Assembly (NCBI RefSeq): GCF_030817355.1
Contig: NZ_JAUSZH010000001.1
Location: 7,973,001 to 8,037,000, forward strand
Direction: 5' to 3'
Length of the DNA: 64,000 nucleotides
Source of the DNA: Streptomyces sp. V1I1
GTDB taxonomy: Bacteria > Actinomycetota > Actinomycetes > Streptomycetales > Streptomycetaceae
A model generated the notes under the pieces. The model made no database searches, had not been told where the DNA came from, and was given only the letters and a program-made list of their open reading frames with translations. The position numbers were made by a program, and so were the translations under genes. Below, piece after piece: positions 8,400 through 16,134 of the stretch; the stretch's first letter is position 1, and each line of letters starts with the position of its first letter.

Positions 8400-9272
8400 A
8401 TGGACTACTGCTCCTCATGCCGTCGGACCCTCAATGGGGCCCTGGTTTGTCCCGGGTGCGGCGCATACGCCCCGGACATCGCCCCGGCTGTCCCTCACCT
8501 CGGTGACGCGGCTGCAAAGACCGCAACGACGTGGGAGGCGTGGCGCACGGAGGAGTTCCCGGCCTCGGAGTCCTACCACGGCCCTCGCTTCTCCAATGCC
8601 GCACCGATCGGTACCGAGGTGTCTGAAGCGTCCGAGGACGCGATGGCGGACGCATCGGACGCCGGGCCCTCCAGCGATTCCCAGCACGCGGCCCCCGCGG
8701 TGCAGGGCCGCGCGGCCCGGCGTCGGCAAATGGCGATCTGGAAGAAGAAGCGGCGTCGGGCCGCAGTCGTGTCGGCGGTCGCGCTCGTCGGCGGGGGACT
8801 GACTGTCGCTGGGCTGCCGGACGGACCTTCGACCGACCCCGCACAGGCAGCCTCGGCGCCGGAGCCGGAAACCTCGGCCACACCCCGGACGCACACCACC
8901 GGCTCGTCGGCAGCGGAGCCTGACGCCCGTGTTTCGCGGGATCACGGCACCAGTACCAAACCGCCCAAGACCACCAGCCCACCGCGGAATGCCACGGGCA
9001 CCGTGGCAACTACTCCGACGAGGCGCCTGCCGCAGAACACCACCCTCACCGCCCACCCCACCGCGACGACGAGCCCGCAGCCCCACACCCCACCCGTGGC
9101 GGCCGCAGCCGGCGGAGTGTCCGGCCCCCACGCCAACCCGGCGGCCCCGCACACGACCAAGCCCCCGGCTGCCTCCGACGACAACTCCGCGGGGGACACG
9201 TCGACTGCGAGCCCTGCGCCGACAGCCACGTCACCGGGGCAGGTCTGCGTACTTGTCCTGTGCGTCGGCTGA
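8400..9272 (+). CDS. SCO2400-family membrane-anchored protein with N-terminal zinc ribbon
   Basis: A 290-residue protein. Residues 1-25 carry a four-cysteine ribbon (MDYCSSCRRTLNGALVCPGCG), followed by a variable acidic linker, a basic stretch (RRRQMAIWKKKRRRAA at about 107-122), one transmembrane helix (VVSAVALVGGGLTVAGL), a long Thr/Pro/Ser-rich outer segment and the short hydrophobic tail CVLVLCVG. The start and end match the Streptomyces SCO2400 family, whose function is not established. The topology would put the zinc ribbon in the cytoplasm and the low-complexity stalk outside. The ribosome site is weak (AGAAAG). Confidence 0.75.
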   Translation: MDYCSSCRRTLNGALVCPGCGAYAPDIAPAVPHLGDAAAKTATTWEAWRTEEFPASESYHGPRFSNAAPIGTEVSEASEDAMADASDAGPSSDSQHAAPAVQGRAARRRQMAIWKKKRRRAAVVSAVALVGGGLTVAGLPDGPSTDPAQAASAPEPETSATPRTHTTGSSAAEPDARVSRDHGTSTKPPKTTSPPRNATGTVATTPTRRLPQNTTLTAHPTATTSPQPHTPPVAAAAGGVSGPHANPAAPHTTKPPAASDDNSAGDTSTASPAPTATSPGQVCVLVLCVG

Positions 9273-9517
9273 TTGCGCCATTGCCATCGCGCCGGGTGTC
9301 CGCTCCGCTGATGATCTCGCCCGCGCGGGCGGTGTCGGCACTCTCAGCGGCGCGACAGCCGCTGGTCGCCTTCGTCCGCGCCGGATCCCGCTTCGAGGCC
9401 GGACGCCTCGTCGAGCGATCCGGCGCGGTGGCCTGAGCGCCAGGGCCGAAGCACGGGACGGCCTCCCCGGCCCCGGCGTGTCCGGGGCGCGGCTGCGGTC
9501 GCGGGGCTTGTCCAGGG

Positions 9518-10276
9518 TCAGTCGGACGTCTGACGCAGGACCATGCAGACGAAGCCCCAGGTGTCGCGGTAGACGCGCAGCCATTCGGCGCGGCGGGTCG
9601 TGGCCAGCGCGAGCGCCTGGGAGCTGTCCGGATCGGCAGGGTGATCCAGTGCCCACGAGGCCAGCGTCCCCCACAGGGTCCATTCGTAGTCGTCCAGCTC
9701 TTGGCGCGTGCTGACGTGCCCGTAGACGGGTGTCCACCCGTCGGCGACGACGTGGTCCACGGTGGTCGCCAGGTCGGTGAAGTCCCCGAGCATCTCGACG
9801 GCCTCGTGGGAGGGGTCGCGGTCCCAGAATCCCTCACCGATAAGGACGCGTCCGCCGGGAGCCAGGTGCTTGCGTGCCGACGCGAGGGTGGGAAGCAGGC
9901 CGCCGAACGCATGTGTGGCCCCGACACTGAGTACCAGGTCGAACGAGTCCGAGGAGGCGAAGTCGGCGGCCTCCTGGCGGTGGAGAACGAGGCGCTCTTG
10001 AACTCCGAGGTTGCTCGCGGCCTCACGGGCGTACGCCAGGGCGTCCTCAGAGATGTCGACGCCATCGGCGTGCAGGCGCGGGCGCGTGGCCAGGGCGCGC
10101 AGAAGCCATTCCCCACCGCCGCAGCCAAGGTCGAGCACGCGCTCGTGGCCGCTGGGGAGGGCACGTTCCAGCAGTTGGCGCACCGAGTCGTCGTCGAGCG
10201 GGGACTTTATCGGGTGATCGGCATGGGCGAGCCTGGATATCTGTTCACGGTTCACCGGCGCAGCGTGCCAGTGCAA
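9518..10276 (-). CDS. Class I SAM-dependent methyltransferase
   Basis: A 252-residue cytoplasmic enzyme with the full Rossmann signature: [18 protein letters not shown] (motif I) near residue 46, ADGVDISEDAL (the acidic ribose-binding residue), FDLVLSVGATHAFGG (motif IV) and LAPGGRVLIGEGFW (post-motif). The His-rich surroundings and GEGFWDRDP resemble small-molecule methyltransferases of the UbiE/SmtA kind. The substrate is unknown. The start could be the TTG at 10276 or the GTG at 10255; neither has a good ribosome site. It is a single gene. Confidence 0.85.
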   Translation of the reverse strand: MHWHAAPVNREQISRLAHADHPIKSPLDDDSVRQLLERALPSGHERVLDLGCGGGEWLLRALATRPRLHADGVDISEDALAYAREAASNLGVQERLVLHRQEAADFASSDSFDLVLSVGATHAFGGLLPTLASARKHLAPGGRVLIGEGFWDRDPSHEAVEMLGDFTDLATTVDHVVADGWTPVYGHVSTRQELDDYEWTLWGTLASWALDHPADPDSSQALALATTRRAEWLRVYRDTWGFVCMVLRQTSD

Positions 10277-10533
10277 GAGGTCACACGCACCTGCATTTTC
10301 TCCGTGGACTGACGCCGCTCAGGCAACCGTCGATCCACGGGCCGCCTTCGGGGGAGTGCCCGGATCAGCAGCCGCCCGGACGGCATGACCGTGGCGGGCG
10401 GTAAGGCGCTGCTGTCTTTCGAGTACCTGGGCAACGCCATGGCATAGCTGATGCCTGACGCGGCGTGTGGCGCGGCGCCGGTATCGGGGTGGTGTGAGAC
10501 TGCGCAGTGGCGCTGAATCGCTCGGAGGGCTTC

Positions 10534-11250
10534 ATGTCGAAACCACTCATCGTGGTAACCGGGGCGAGCCACGGCATCGGTCGGGCTGTGGCGGCGGCCT
10601 TCGCAGCGGAGCAGCATCCCTTGCTGCTGGTGTCGCGGCACCCCGTACCGCTCGACGGGCTGCCTTCTGAACAGATCATGTCGGCAGCGGTCGACGTCTC
10701 CGACTACGCCGCGCTCGAAGCAGCAGTCCACACGGCGGAAGCCCGGCATGGGCCGACCGAATGCCTCGTCAACTGTGCGGGCTTCCTCAAGATCGGCGCG
10801 CTGGAGACCCGGGACCCGACAGATATGTCCTACGAGGTCGACGTGCTTTTCAAGGGAGTGCTCAACGGGATCCGCGTGGTTCTTGGAAACATGAAGGCGC
10901 GCAACAGCGGCACGATCATCAATGTGAGCTCGATCGGTGACCGCGTGCCGGGCTCGGGCGGCGAGGTCTATCACGCCTGCAAGGCCGCGCTGCATTCGCT
11001 GGCGGGCTCCCTGCAGAAGGGCCAGGCCGAGAACAACATCCGTGTCGTGAACGTCGCACCAGGCTTCGTCAAGACCAACATCCATGCCGAGATGGGAATC
11101 AGCTTCGAGGAGTACTGCGAGCGGCTCGGCCATCCAGACTTCATCGGCGCCGACGAGTTAGCCGAAATCATCTTGTCCTGCTGGAAGCTACCGCAGCGCA
11201 TTTGCGTGCGCGACATCGTAGTCATGCCGACGAGCTCGGACTTCGGTTGA
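10534..11250 (+). CDS. Short-chain dehydrogenase/reductase
   Basis: A 238-residue classical SDR oxidoreductase. The cofactor loop TGASHGIG is at 9-16, NCAG at about 84-87, the catalytic Ser in NVSSIGD, and the Tyr/Lys pair in YHACKAA. GIRVVLGNMKARNSGTIINV is typical of the family. The ATG at 10534 has GGAGG seven bases upstream and matches the domain start. Substrate and preference for NAD or NADP cannot be told from sequence. It stands alone. Confidence 0.9.
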   Translation: MSKPLIVVTGASHGIGRAVAAAFAAEQHPLLLVSRHPVPLDGLPSEQIMSAAVDVSDYAALEAAVHTAEARHGPTECLVNCAGFLKIGALETRDPTDMSYEVDVLFKGVLNGIRVVLGNMKARNSGTIINVSSIGDRVPGSGGEVYHACKAALHSLAGSLQKGQAENNIRVVNVAPGFVKTNIHAEMGISFEEYCERLGHPDFIGADELAEIILSCWKLPQRICVRDIVVMPTSSDFG

Positions 11251-11418
11251 TCCCGGACGGCGCCGCGAAGTGACACCGGCGGGACGGCCAAGCATCTGTC
11301 GGCGTCTGCCGGGTCGTGTGAGCCTTCGGGACGGGTGCTGCTTTCGATCAGGATGGGTCCGCGGTCGGGACGTACATCAGTGAGAGCGCGAGGACGCGGG
11401 TGAATGGTGCTCGGCGGT

Positions 11419-11643
11419 TCAGCGGGTCGGTTCGGCGGGTGTTGGGGTGGTGAGACTGATCAGGCGGGGGAGCGTCCGTCGACGTAGGGCGATGGCGGCG
11501 GCGCGATCGGTCCAAGCGGAGACCGGGGGGCTGCGGGGTGGTTCGGGGGCTGCCGCGGTGGCGGCGCGGGCTTGGACCACAGCGATGACGGCGGCCAGTT
11601 CTTCGGGGGTGGGCTGCCCGTACAGCACCTTGATGGGGGGCAT
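11419..11643 (-). CDS. accE: Acyl-CoA carboxylase epsilon subunit
   Basis: A 74-residue protein with the family hallmark at its start (IKVLYGQPTPEELAAVIAVV) and a Trp/Arg-containing end (AWTDRAAAIALRRRTLP). In actinobacteria these small subunits help assemble the carboxyltransferase beta ring with the biotinylated alpha subunit. The ATG at 11643 has AGGAG eight bases upstream. It lies 60 bp downstream of pccB and is surely in the same transcript. Confidence 0.85.
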   Translation of the reverse strand: MPPIKVLYGQPTPEELAAVIAVVQARAATAAAPEPPRSPPVSAWTDRAAAIALRRRTLPRLISLTTPTPAEPTR

Positions 11644-11703
11644 GGTGTGCTCCTGGATGGGAGAAGGCGGGGACGTAGGCAACGTCCGGCGACGGCTGTT
11701 GGT

Positions 11704-13278
11704 CTAGAGCGGGATGTTGCCGTGCTTCTTCGGGGGCAGCGTCTCTCGCTTGGTTCGCAGCGCCCGCAGGCCGCGGATGATGTGCTGCCGCGTCTGCGAC
11801 GGCGTGATCACGGCGTCGATGTCGCCTCGCTCGGCGGCGATGTAGGGGTTGAGGAGCGCCTCCTCGTACTCGGCCATCGCCTCCGCGCGCTTCTCCTCCA
11901 GGGAGACTGGGTCCGGGGCTCCAGGCCCGATCTGCGCTTCGGGATGGAGGACGTCGACGGCGCTCTGGCCGCCCATCACCGCGATCTGTGCGGTGGGCCA
12001 GGCCAGGTTGAGGTCGGCGCCCAGGTGCGTGGAGCCCATGACGTCGTAGGCGCCGCCGTATGCCTTGCGGGTGATGACGGTGATGAGCGGGACGGTCGCC
12101 TCGGCGTATGCGTAGATCAGCTTGGCGCCGCGCCGGATGATGCCGTTGTACTCCTGGTCGGTGCCGGGCAGGAAGCCGGGGACGTCCACGAAGGTCAGTA
12201 CAGGGACGTTGAAGGCGTCGCAGGTCCGCACGAAGCGGGCGGCCTTCTCACAGGCGTCGATGTCCAGGCAGCCGCCGAACTGCATCGGCTGGCTGGCCAC
12301 GATGCCCACCGGATGGCCCTCGACGCGGCCGAAGCCGGTGACGATGTTCGGCGCGAACAGCGGCTGTGTCTCGAGGAATTCGTGGTCGTCGAGGACATTC
12401 CCAATGACGTGATGTATGTCGTAGGGCTGGTTGGGGGAGTCCGGGATGACAGCGTCCAGTTCCAAGTCCTCGGCACAGGTTGCCAGTTCGGCCTGCTCCG
12501 GGTAGGCCGGTGGTTCCTCGAGGTTGTTGGAGGGCAGGTAGGACAGCAGTGACTTGACGTACTCGATGGCGTCCTGCTGGTCGCCCGCCATGTAGTGCGC
12601 GACGCCGGTGGTGGTGGTGTGCCGGCGGGCGCCACCCAGCTCCCGACGGTCGACGTCTTCGCCGGTGACGGTTTTGATGAGATCCGGCCTGGTGACCATG
12701 TGCGAGGTCCGTTCGGCCATCACGGTGAAGTCGGTCAGGGCAGGGGAGTAGACCGCACCGCCCGCGCACGATCCCATGATGAGCGAGATCTGTGGGATCA
12801 CCCCGGAGGAGTGCACATGGCGGCGGAAGATCTCGCCGTAGACGCCCAGGGCGCTGCCGCCGTCCTGGATGCGGGCCCGGCCGGCGTCGTTGATGCCGAT
12901 GAGCGGGCAGCCCGTCTTCAGCGCGAAGTCCATCACCTTGACGATCTTCCGGCCCGCGGCTTCGCCAAGAACGCCGCCGAAGACCGAGCAGTCCAGGGCG
13001 AAGACGGCCACCGGCCGGGCGCCGACCGTGCCGTAGCCGGTGACCACGCCGTCCCCGTACGGGCGAATCCTCTCCAGCCGCGCGTTGCTCAGGCGGTGCC
13101 CGGCGATCTCGTCCAGCTCGACGAAGGAGTTCTCGTCGAGCAGCTCCTCCACGCGCTCGCGGGCACTCACGCTGTCTTTGGCGTGCTGCCCTTCCACGAC
13201 GTGCACGGCCTCGTCGATCCGTCGCAGCAGAGCGTTGATCTGTCCTGCGGTGGGGTTATCGCTCTCCACTGCGGCCAT
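11704..13278 (-). CDS. pccB: Acyl-CoA (propionyl-CoA type) carboxylase beta subunit
   Basis: A 524-residue carboxyltransferase that moves CO2 from carboxybiotin to an acyl-CoA, usually propionyl-CoA to methylmalonyl-CoA. The crotonase-fold halves show both oxyanion regions: [16 protein letters not shown], and later [20 protein letters not shown] and GGAYDVMGS. The tail KKHGNIPL is the standard end of actinobacterial PccB/AccD proteins. The ATG at 13278 has GGGGAGA upstream. No biotin carboxylase (alpha) gene is in the window, so the partner is encoded elsewhere. Its promoter contains a 19-bp perfect palindrome shared with the pxp operon and MFS gene. Confidence 0.93.
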   Translation of the reverse strand: MAAVESDNPTAGQINALLRRIDEAVHVVEGQHAKDSVSARERVEELLDENSFVELDEIAGHRLSNARLERIRPYGDGVVTGYGTVGARPVAVFALDCSVFGGVLGEAAGRKIVKVMDFALKTGCPLIGINDAGRARIQDGGSALGVYGEIFRRHVHSSGVIPQISLIMGSCAGGAVYSPALTDFTVMAERTSHMVTRPDLIKTVTGEDVDRRELGGARRHTTTTGVAHYMAGDQQDAIEYVKSLLSYLPSNNLEEPPAYPEQAELATCAEDLELDAVIPDSPNQPYDIHHVIGNVLDDHEFLETQPLFAPNIVTGFGRVEGHPVGIVASQPMQFGGCLDIDACEKAARFVRTCDAFNVPVLTFVDVPGFLPGTDQEYNGIIRRGAKLIYAYAEATVPLITVITRKAYGGAYDVMGSTHLGADLNLAWPTAQIAVMGGQSAVDVLHPEAQIGPGAPDPVSLEEKRAEAMAEYEEALLNPYIAAERGDIDAVITPSQTRQHIIRGLRALRTKRETLPPKKHGNIPL

Positions 13279-13414
13279 CGGGAGTCTCCCCGTCCTTGCA
13301 TGTAGTGGTGAAAACATGGGATGGGCCCTGTCGACGCCTCGCTCCGGCTGCTGAGCCGGCCCACGAGGCCGGCCGGTGGACGCTAGAACTGGCAGCGGCG
13401 TGCCACCGCCCACC

Positions 13415-13444
13415 ATAGTAGAGAATCGTTGAACGATTCTTCAA
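13415..13444 (-). promoter_or_regulatory. pccB promoter with 19-bp palindromic operator
   Basis: On the minus strand TTGAAG (13444-13439) and TACTAT (13420-13415) are 18 bases apart. The spacer is filled by AGAATCGTTGAACGATTCT (13422-13440), a perfect palindrome about one central base. A protein bound there would block RNA polymerase. Confidence 0.7.
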
Positions 13445-13909
13445 CAGCTTGGGGGCGCAATGGATGTAGGTGGGCCTTGAGGGCCGGGGTGAGCGGCCAT
13501 CGGCCCCGATCCCGGAGTGGGGCATGCTGGTCGCGATGGCCCCTCTGTGTGGAATTGTTGCAGGTGGGCGGGGGTGGAGCGGCGAGTTGAGGGTGGCGAG
13601 GCCGTCCCCGGTCGTTGGCATGCCCACAGCCCGGCAGCCACCGGAGAAGCCGTGGAGGTGCACTGCGTAACTCCGTTGCCGGCTGGCAAAAGGGTTGACA
13701 GGTGCCGGATTGACTGATAATCCAGAAAAAGGATCGTAGAACGATCCTACGCACTGAAAAGGCGGAGGTCGCGACTCGCGATCGGGATCAGCTTCCCGTC
13801 CCGCGATCCGGCCGATGCCGCGGCATCAACCATCATCCAGCCGCTTCGAGCCTCCTCGCAGGCGGACCGCCGCGCGGCGTAGTCCGTGCACATTCCCAGT
13901 GAGCGCGCA
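13445..13909. other. Divergent intergenic region between pccB and the ATPase-fold gene
   Basis: No supported gene. The region carries the pccB operator at its left edge and a second related palindrome with a promoter at 13695-13748. Short open frames here have no recognisable content. Confidence 0.5.
13695..13748 (+). promoter_or_regulatory. Promoter and operator upstream of the ATPase-fold gene at 13910
   Basis: TTGACA (13695-13700) is followed 17 bases later by TAATCC. AGGATCGTAGAACGATCCT (13730-13748) then covers the likely start point; it is a 19-bp palindrome with one mismatch, related to those at 13422, 14475 and 20621. Confidence 0.55.
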
Positions 13910-14452
13910 ATGCCTCCTTTCACCTCCATTCAGGCGCAGCCGGTCATCCCGGGTGCCGACACTGCTGACGCTGCCGACACTGCCGACTGGGAGACCTGGG
14001 TCCTGCCTTCGATGGCCGCATCCGCTCAGTCCGCCCGCCGGCAGATTGGGGACCGGCTGCAGGCATGGGGCCTGCCGCATCTGGTCGATGATGCGGAGTT
14101 GATCGTCTCTGAGCTCCTCACCAATGCGATCTGCCACGGCTCGGAGCATGATCCGGTCTGGCACACCGTGCGGCGAATCCGCACCCCGGCCGGGGAAGCG
14201 GTTCGTCTCGAGGTCGGTGATTACGGCCGTGGGTGGAGTCGTGTTCCGGCTCCTCGTGAGGCGGGCGACGACATCCACTGCGATGGGCGGGGTCTGTACC
14301 TGGTCGAGGCCCTGTCCTCGAGCTGGGGTGCCTGGCGCCTGCCGCACGGCCATGTGGTGTGGGCCGTGCTGCCGATTGATGCCGAGCTTGTCGACTCCCG
14401 GGCGGCGAACGACTTCGTCCTTCGGGTTCACCGAGATGAAGCCGAGTTGTAG
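13910..14452 (+). CDS. Stand-alone ATP-binding protein (RsbW/HATPase_c_2 type)
   Basis: A 180-residue protein with a GHKL ATPase fold like anti-sigma factor kinases. The N box is AELIVSELLTNAICHGSEHD, the G1 box EVGDYGRGW and the G2 box DGRGLYLVEAL. Streptomyces encode dozens of these, and few have known targets; they may phosphorylate anti-anti-sigma factors or act as sensors. The start is uncertain: ATG 13910 or GTG 13886, both with weak ribosome sites. An operator of the pxp regulon covers its promoter, which would tie it to carboxylate metabolism. Confidence 0.75.
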   Translation: MPPFTSIQAQPVIPGADTADAADTADWETWVLPSMAASAQSARRQIGDRLQAWGLPHLVDDAELIVSELLTNAICHGSEHDPVWHTVRRIRTPAGEAVRLEVGDYGRGWSRVPAPREAGDDIHCDGRGLYLVEALSSSWGAWRLPHGHVVWAVLPIDAELVDSRAANDFVLRVHRDEAEL

Positions 14453-14470
14453 AAAAAACTTCCGTCCCTC

Positions 14471-14499
14471 TTGAAGGATCGTTCAACGATCTCTACGTT
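14471..14499 (+). promoter_or_regulatory. MFS transporter promoter with palindromic operator
   Basis: TTGAAG (14471-14476) and TACGTT (14494-14499) are 17 bases apart, and GATCGTTCAACGATC (14477-14491) occupies the spacer. The design is the same as at the pccB promoter. Confidence 0.7.
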
Positions 14500-14623
14500 G
14501 GTCCCACGTCGAGCCGCATGTGCCTGTAGTCGGGATCTCGTGAAGAGGCTAGAAGCACGAACGGCAGCGCTGAAGAACGTCTTGACGCCAGTTCCCCCTT
14601 CTTTCTCCCCCCGTGAGGTCACC

Positions 14624-15895
14624 GTGACATCCACTCCGACCAGCCCTCCGACAACAGTGGGGGGCGAGACCACCGGCCCCTTCGCCTGGTTCCGGTCGAT
14701 GTCCCCACAGGGCCGTCGAGCCTTCAAGGGCGCATTCGGCGGATACGCCCTCGACTCCTACGACTTCCTCGTGCTCCCGATGGCCATGGTCGCCATCACG
14801 GCCTACTTCGGCCTCACCACGGCACAGACCGGGCTCCTGACCACGGTCACCCTGCTGGCGTCCGCGATCGGGGGCATCCTCGCCGGTGTCCTGATCGACA
14901 GAGTCGGCCGGGTCAAGACCCTCATGATCACCGTGGCCACCTACGCCCTGTTCACCGTGCTGTGCGGCTTCGCCACGAGCTATCCGATGCTGCTGGGCTT
15001 CCGGACATTCCAGGGAATCGGCTTCGGCGGTGAATGGGCGGCCGGAGCCATCCTGGTCGCCGAGTACGCCAAGCCGCGCTACCGCGGCCGGGTCCTGGCC
15101 TGGGTCCAGAGTTCCTGGGCGGTCGGCTGGGCGTTGGCGGTCATTGTGGGCACCACGCTCATGAACAATGTCGACCCGGACCTCGCCTGGCGTGTGCTGT
15201 TCTGGACGGGAGCCCTGCCGGCGCTGCTGCTGGTGTACGTGCGGCGCAACGTCGAGGACGCCCCGGAGGTGACCGAGCGGCTCGCGAAGAAGGACGCGCG
15301 CGTTCCGCTGTCCTCCATCTTCAAGGGCGGCCTCGCCCGCAAGACGTTCTTCGCCACCCTGCTGTCCACCGGCGTGATGGGCGGGTACTACACCTTCGCC
15401 ACCTGGCTGCCCGCCTACCTCAAGACCGAGCGCGGCCTGACGGTCGTCGGCACCGGCGGCTACCTCTTCGTACTCATCACCGGCGCCTTCTGCGGCTACG
15501 TCACCGCCGGTCACCTCGTCGACCGCATGGGACGCAAGGTAGCCTTCGCGCTCTTCGCGTTCCTCAGCGCAGGACTTCTGGTGGCGTACGTCAACATCCC
15601 TCCGGGCTCGAACACCCTGCTGCTCTACCTCGGATTCCCCCTCGGCTTCAGCGCCTCCGCCATCTTCTCCGGATTCGGCTCCTACCTGGCCGAGCTCTAC
15701 CCAAGCGTGGTGCGAGGCACCGGCCAGAGCTTCACCTACAACGTCGGACGCGCGCTCGGGGCGATCTTCCCGACCGCTGTGGGCTTCTCCTCCGCGGGTG
15801 TCGGCGGTGCGCTGATCTACGGTGCCATCGGCTATGGACTCGCCCTCATCGCCCTTCTGGGACTGCCCGAGACGCGCGGATCCGAGCTCACCTGA
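14624..15895 (+). CDS. MFS transporter, SHS/aromatic-acid:H+ symporter-like
   Basis: A 423-residue membrane permease of 12 predicted helices. The motif-A-like loop GVLIDRVGRVKTLMI joins helices 2 and 3, GIGFGGEWAAGAILVAEYA is the helix 4-5 signature of the sialate/organic-acid symporter branch, and a central loop (PEVTERLAKKDARVP) separates the two halves. It likely imports an organic acid with protons. The GTG at 14624 was chosen for its GTGAGG ribosome site and because homology starts there. It closely resembles the transporter at 24377, and both lie in the region of the GATCGTT operators, so it probably serves the same pathway. Confidence 0.88.
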   Translation: MTSTPTSPPTTVGGETTGPFAWFRSMSPQGRRAFKGAFGGYALDSYDFLVLPMAMVAITAYFGLTTAQTGLLTTVTLLASAIGGILAGVLIDRVGRVKTLMITVATYALFTVLCGFATSYPMLLGFRTFQGIGFGGEWAAGAILVAEYAKPRYRGRVLAWVQSSWAVGWALAVIVGTTLMNNVDPDLAWRVLFWTGALPALLLVYVRRNVEDAPEVTERLAKKDARVPLSSIFKGGLARKTFFATLLSTGVMGGYYTFATWLPAYLKTERGLTVVGTGGYLFVLITGAFCGYVTAGHLVDRMGRKVAFALFAFLSAGLLVAYVNIPPGSNTLLLYLGFPLGFSASAIFSGFGSYLAELYPSVVRGTGQSFTYNVGRALGAIFPTAVGFSSAGVGGALIYGAIGYGLALIALLGLPETRGSELT

Positions 15896-16134
15896 ATCAG
15901 CGCCTGTTACCGGGGCGCACATCTCACCAACTGATCGGTGGTGGCTGGCGATGAAGCAACCAGCCACCACCGACATGGCCGGCGTCCCCCATTCCGACAC
16001 CGTGCTGCGCGACAGCACAGGCGCGGTCACGACGTTCGGCACAGGCGGCCCGTCGGCGACGATCCGACGACCCGCATGCTCCTCGTGCGCCTCCGGCAGG
16101 CAGGTCGGCAGCATCACATGAAAGGTTCCATCCC

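Noticed and set aside
15951..16121. Small plus-strand ORF (56 codons) between the MFS gene and the sensor kinase
   Set aside because: Weak ribosome site and no recognisable sequence.
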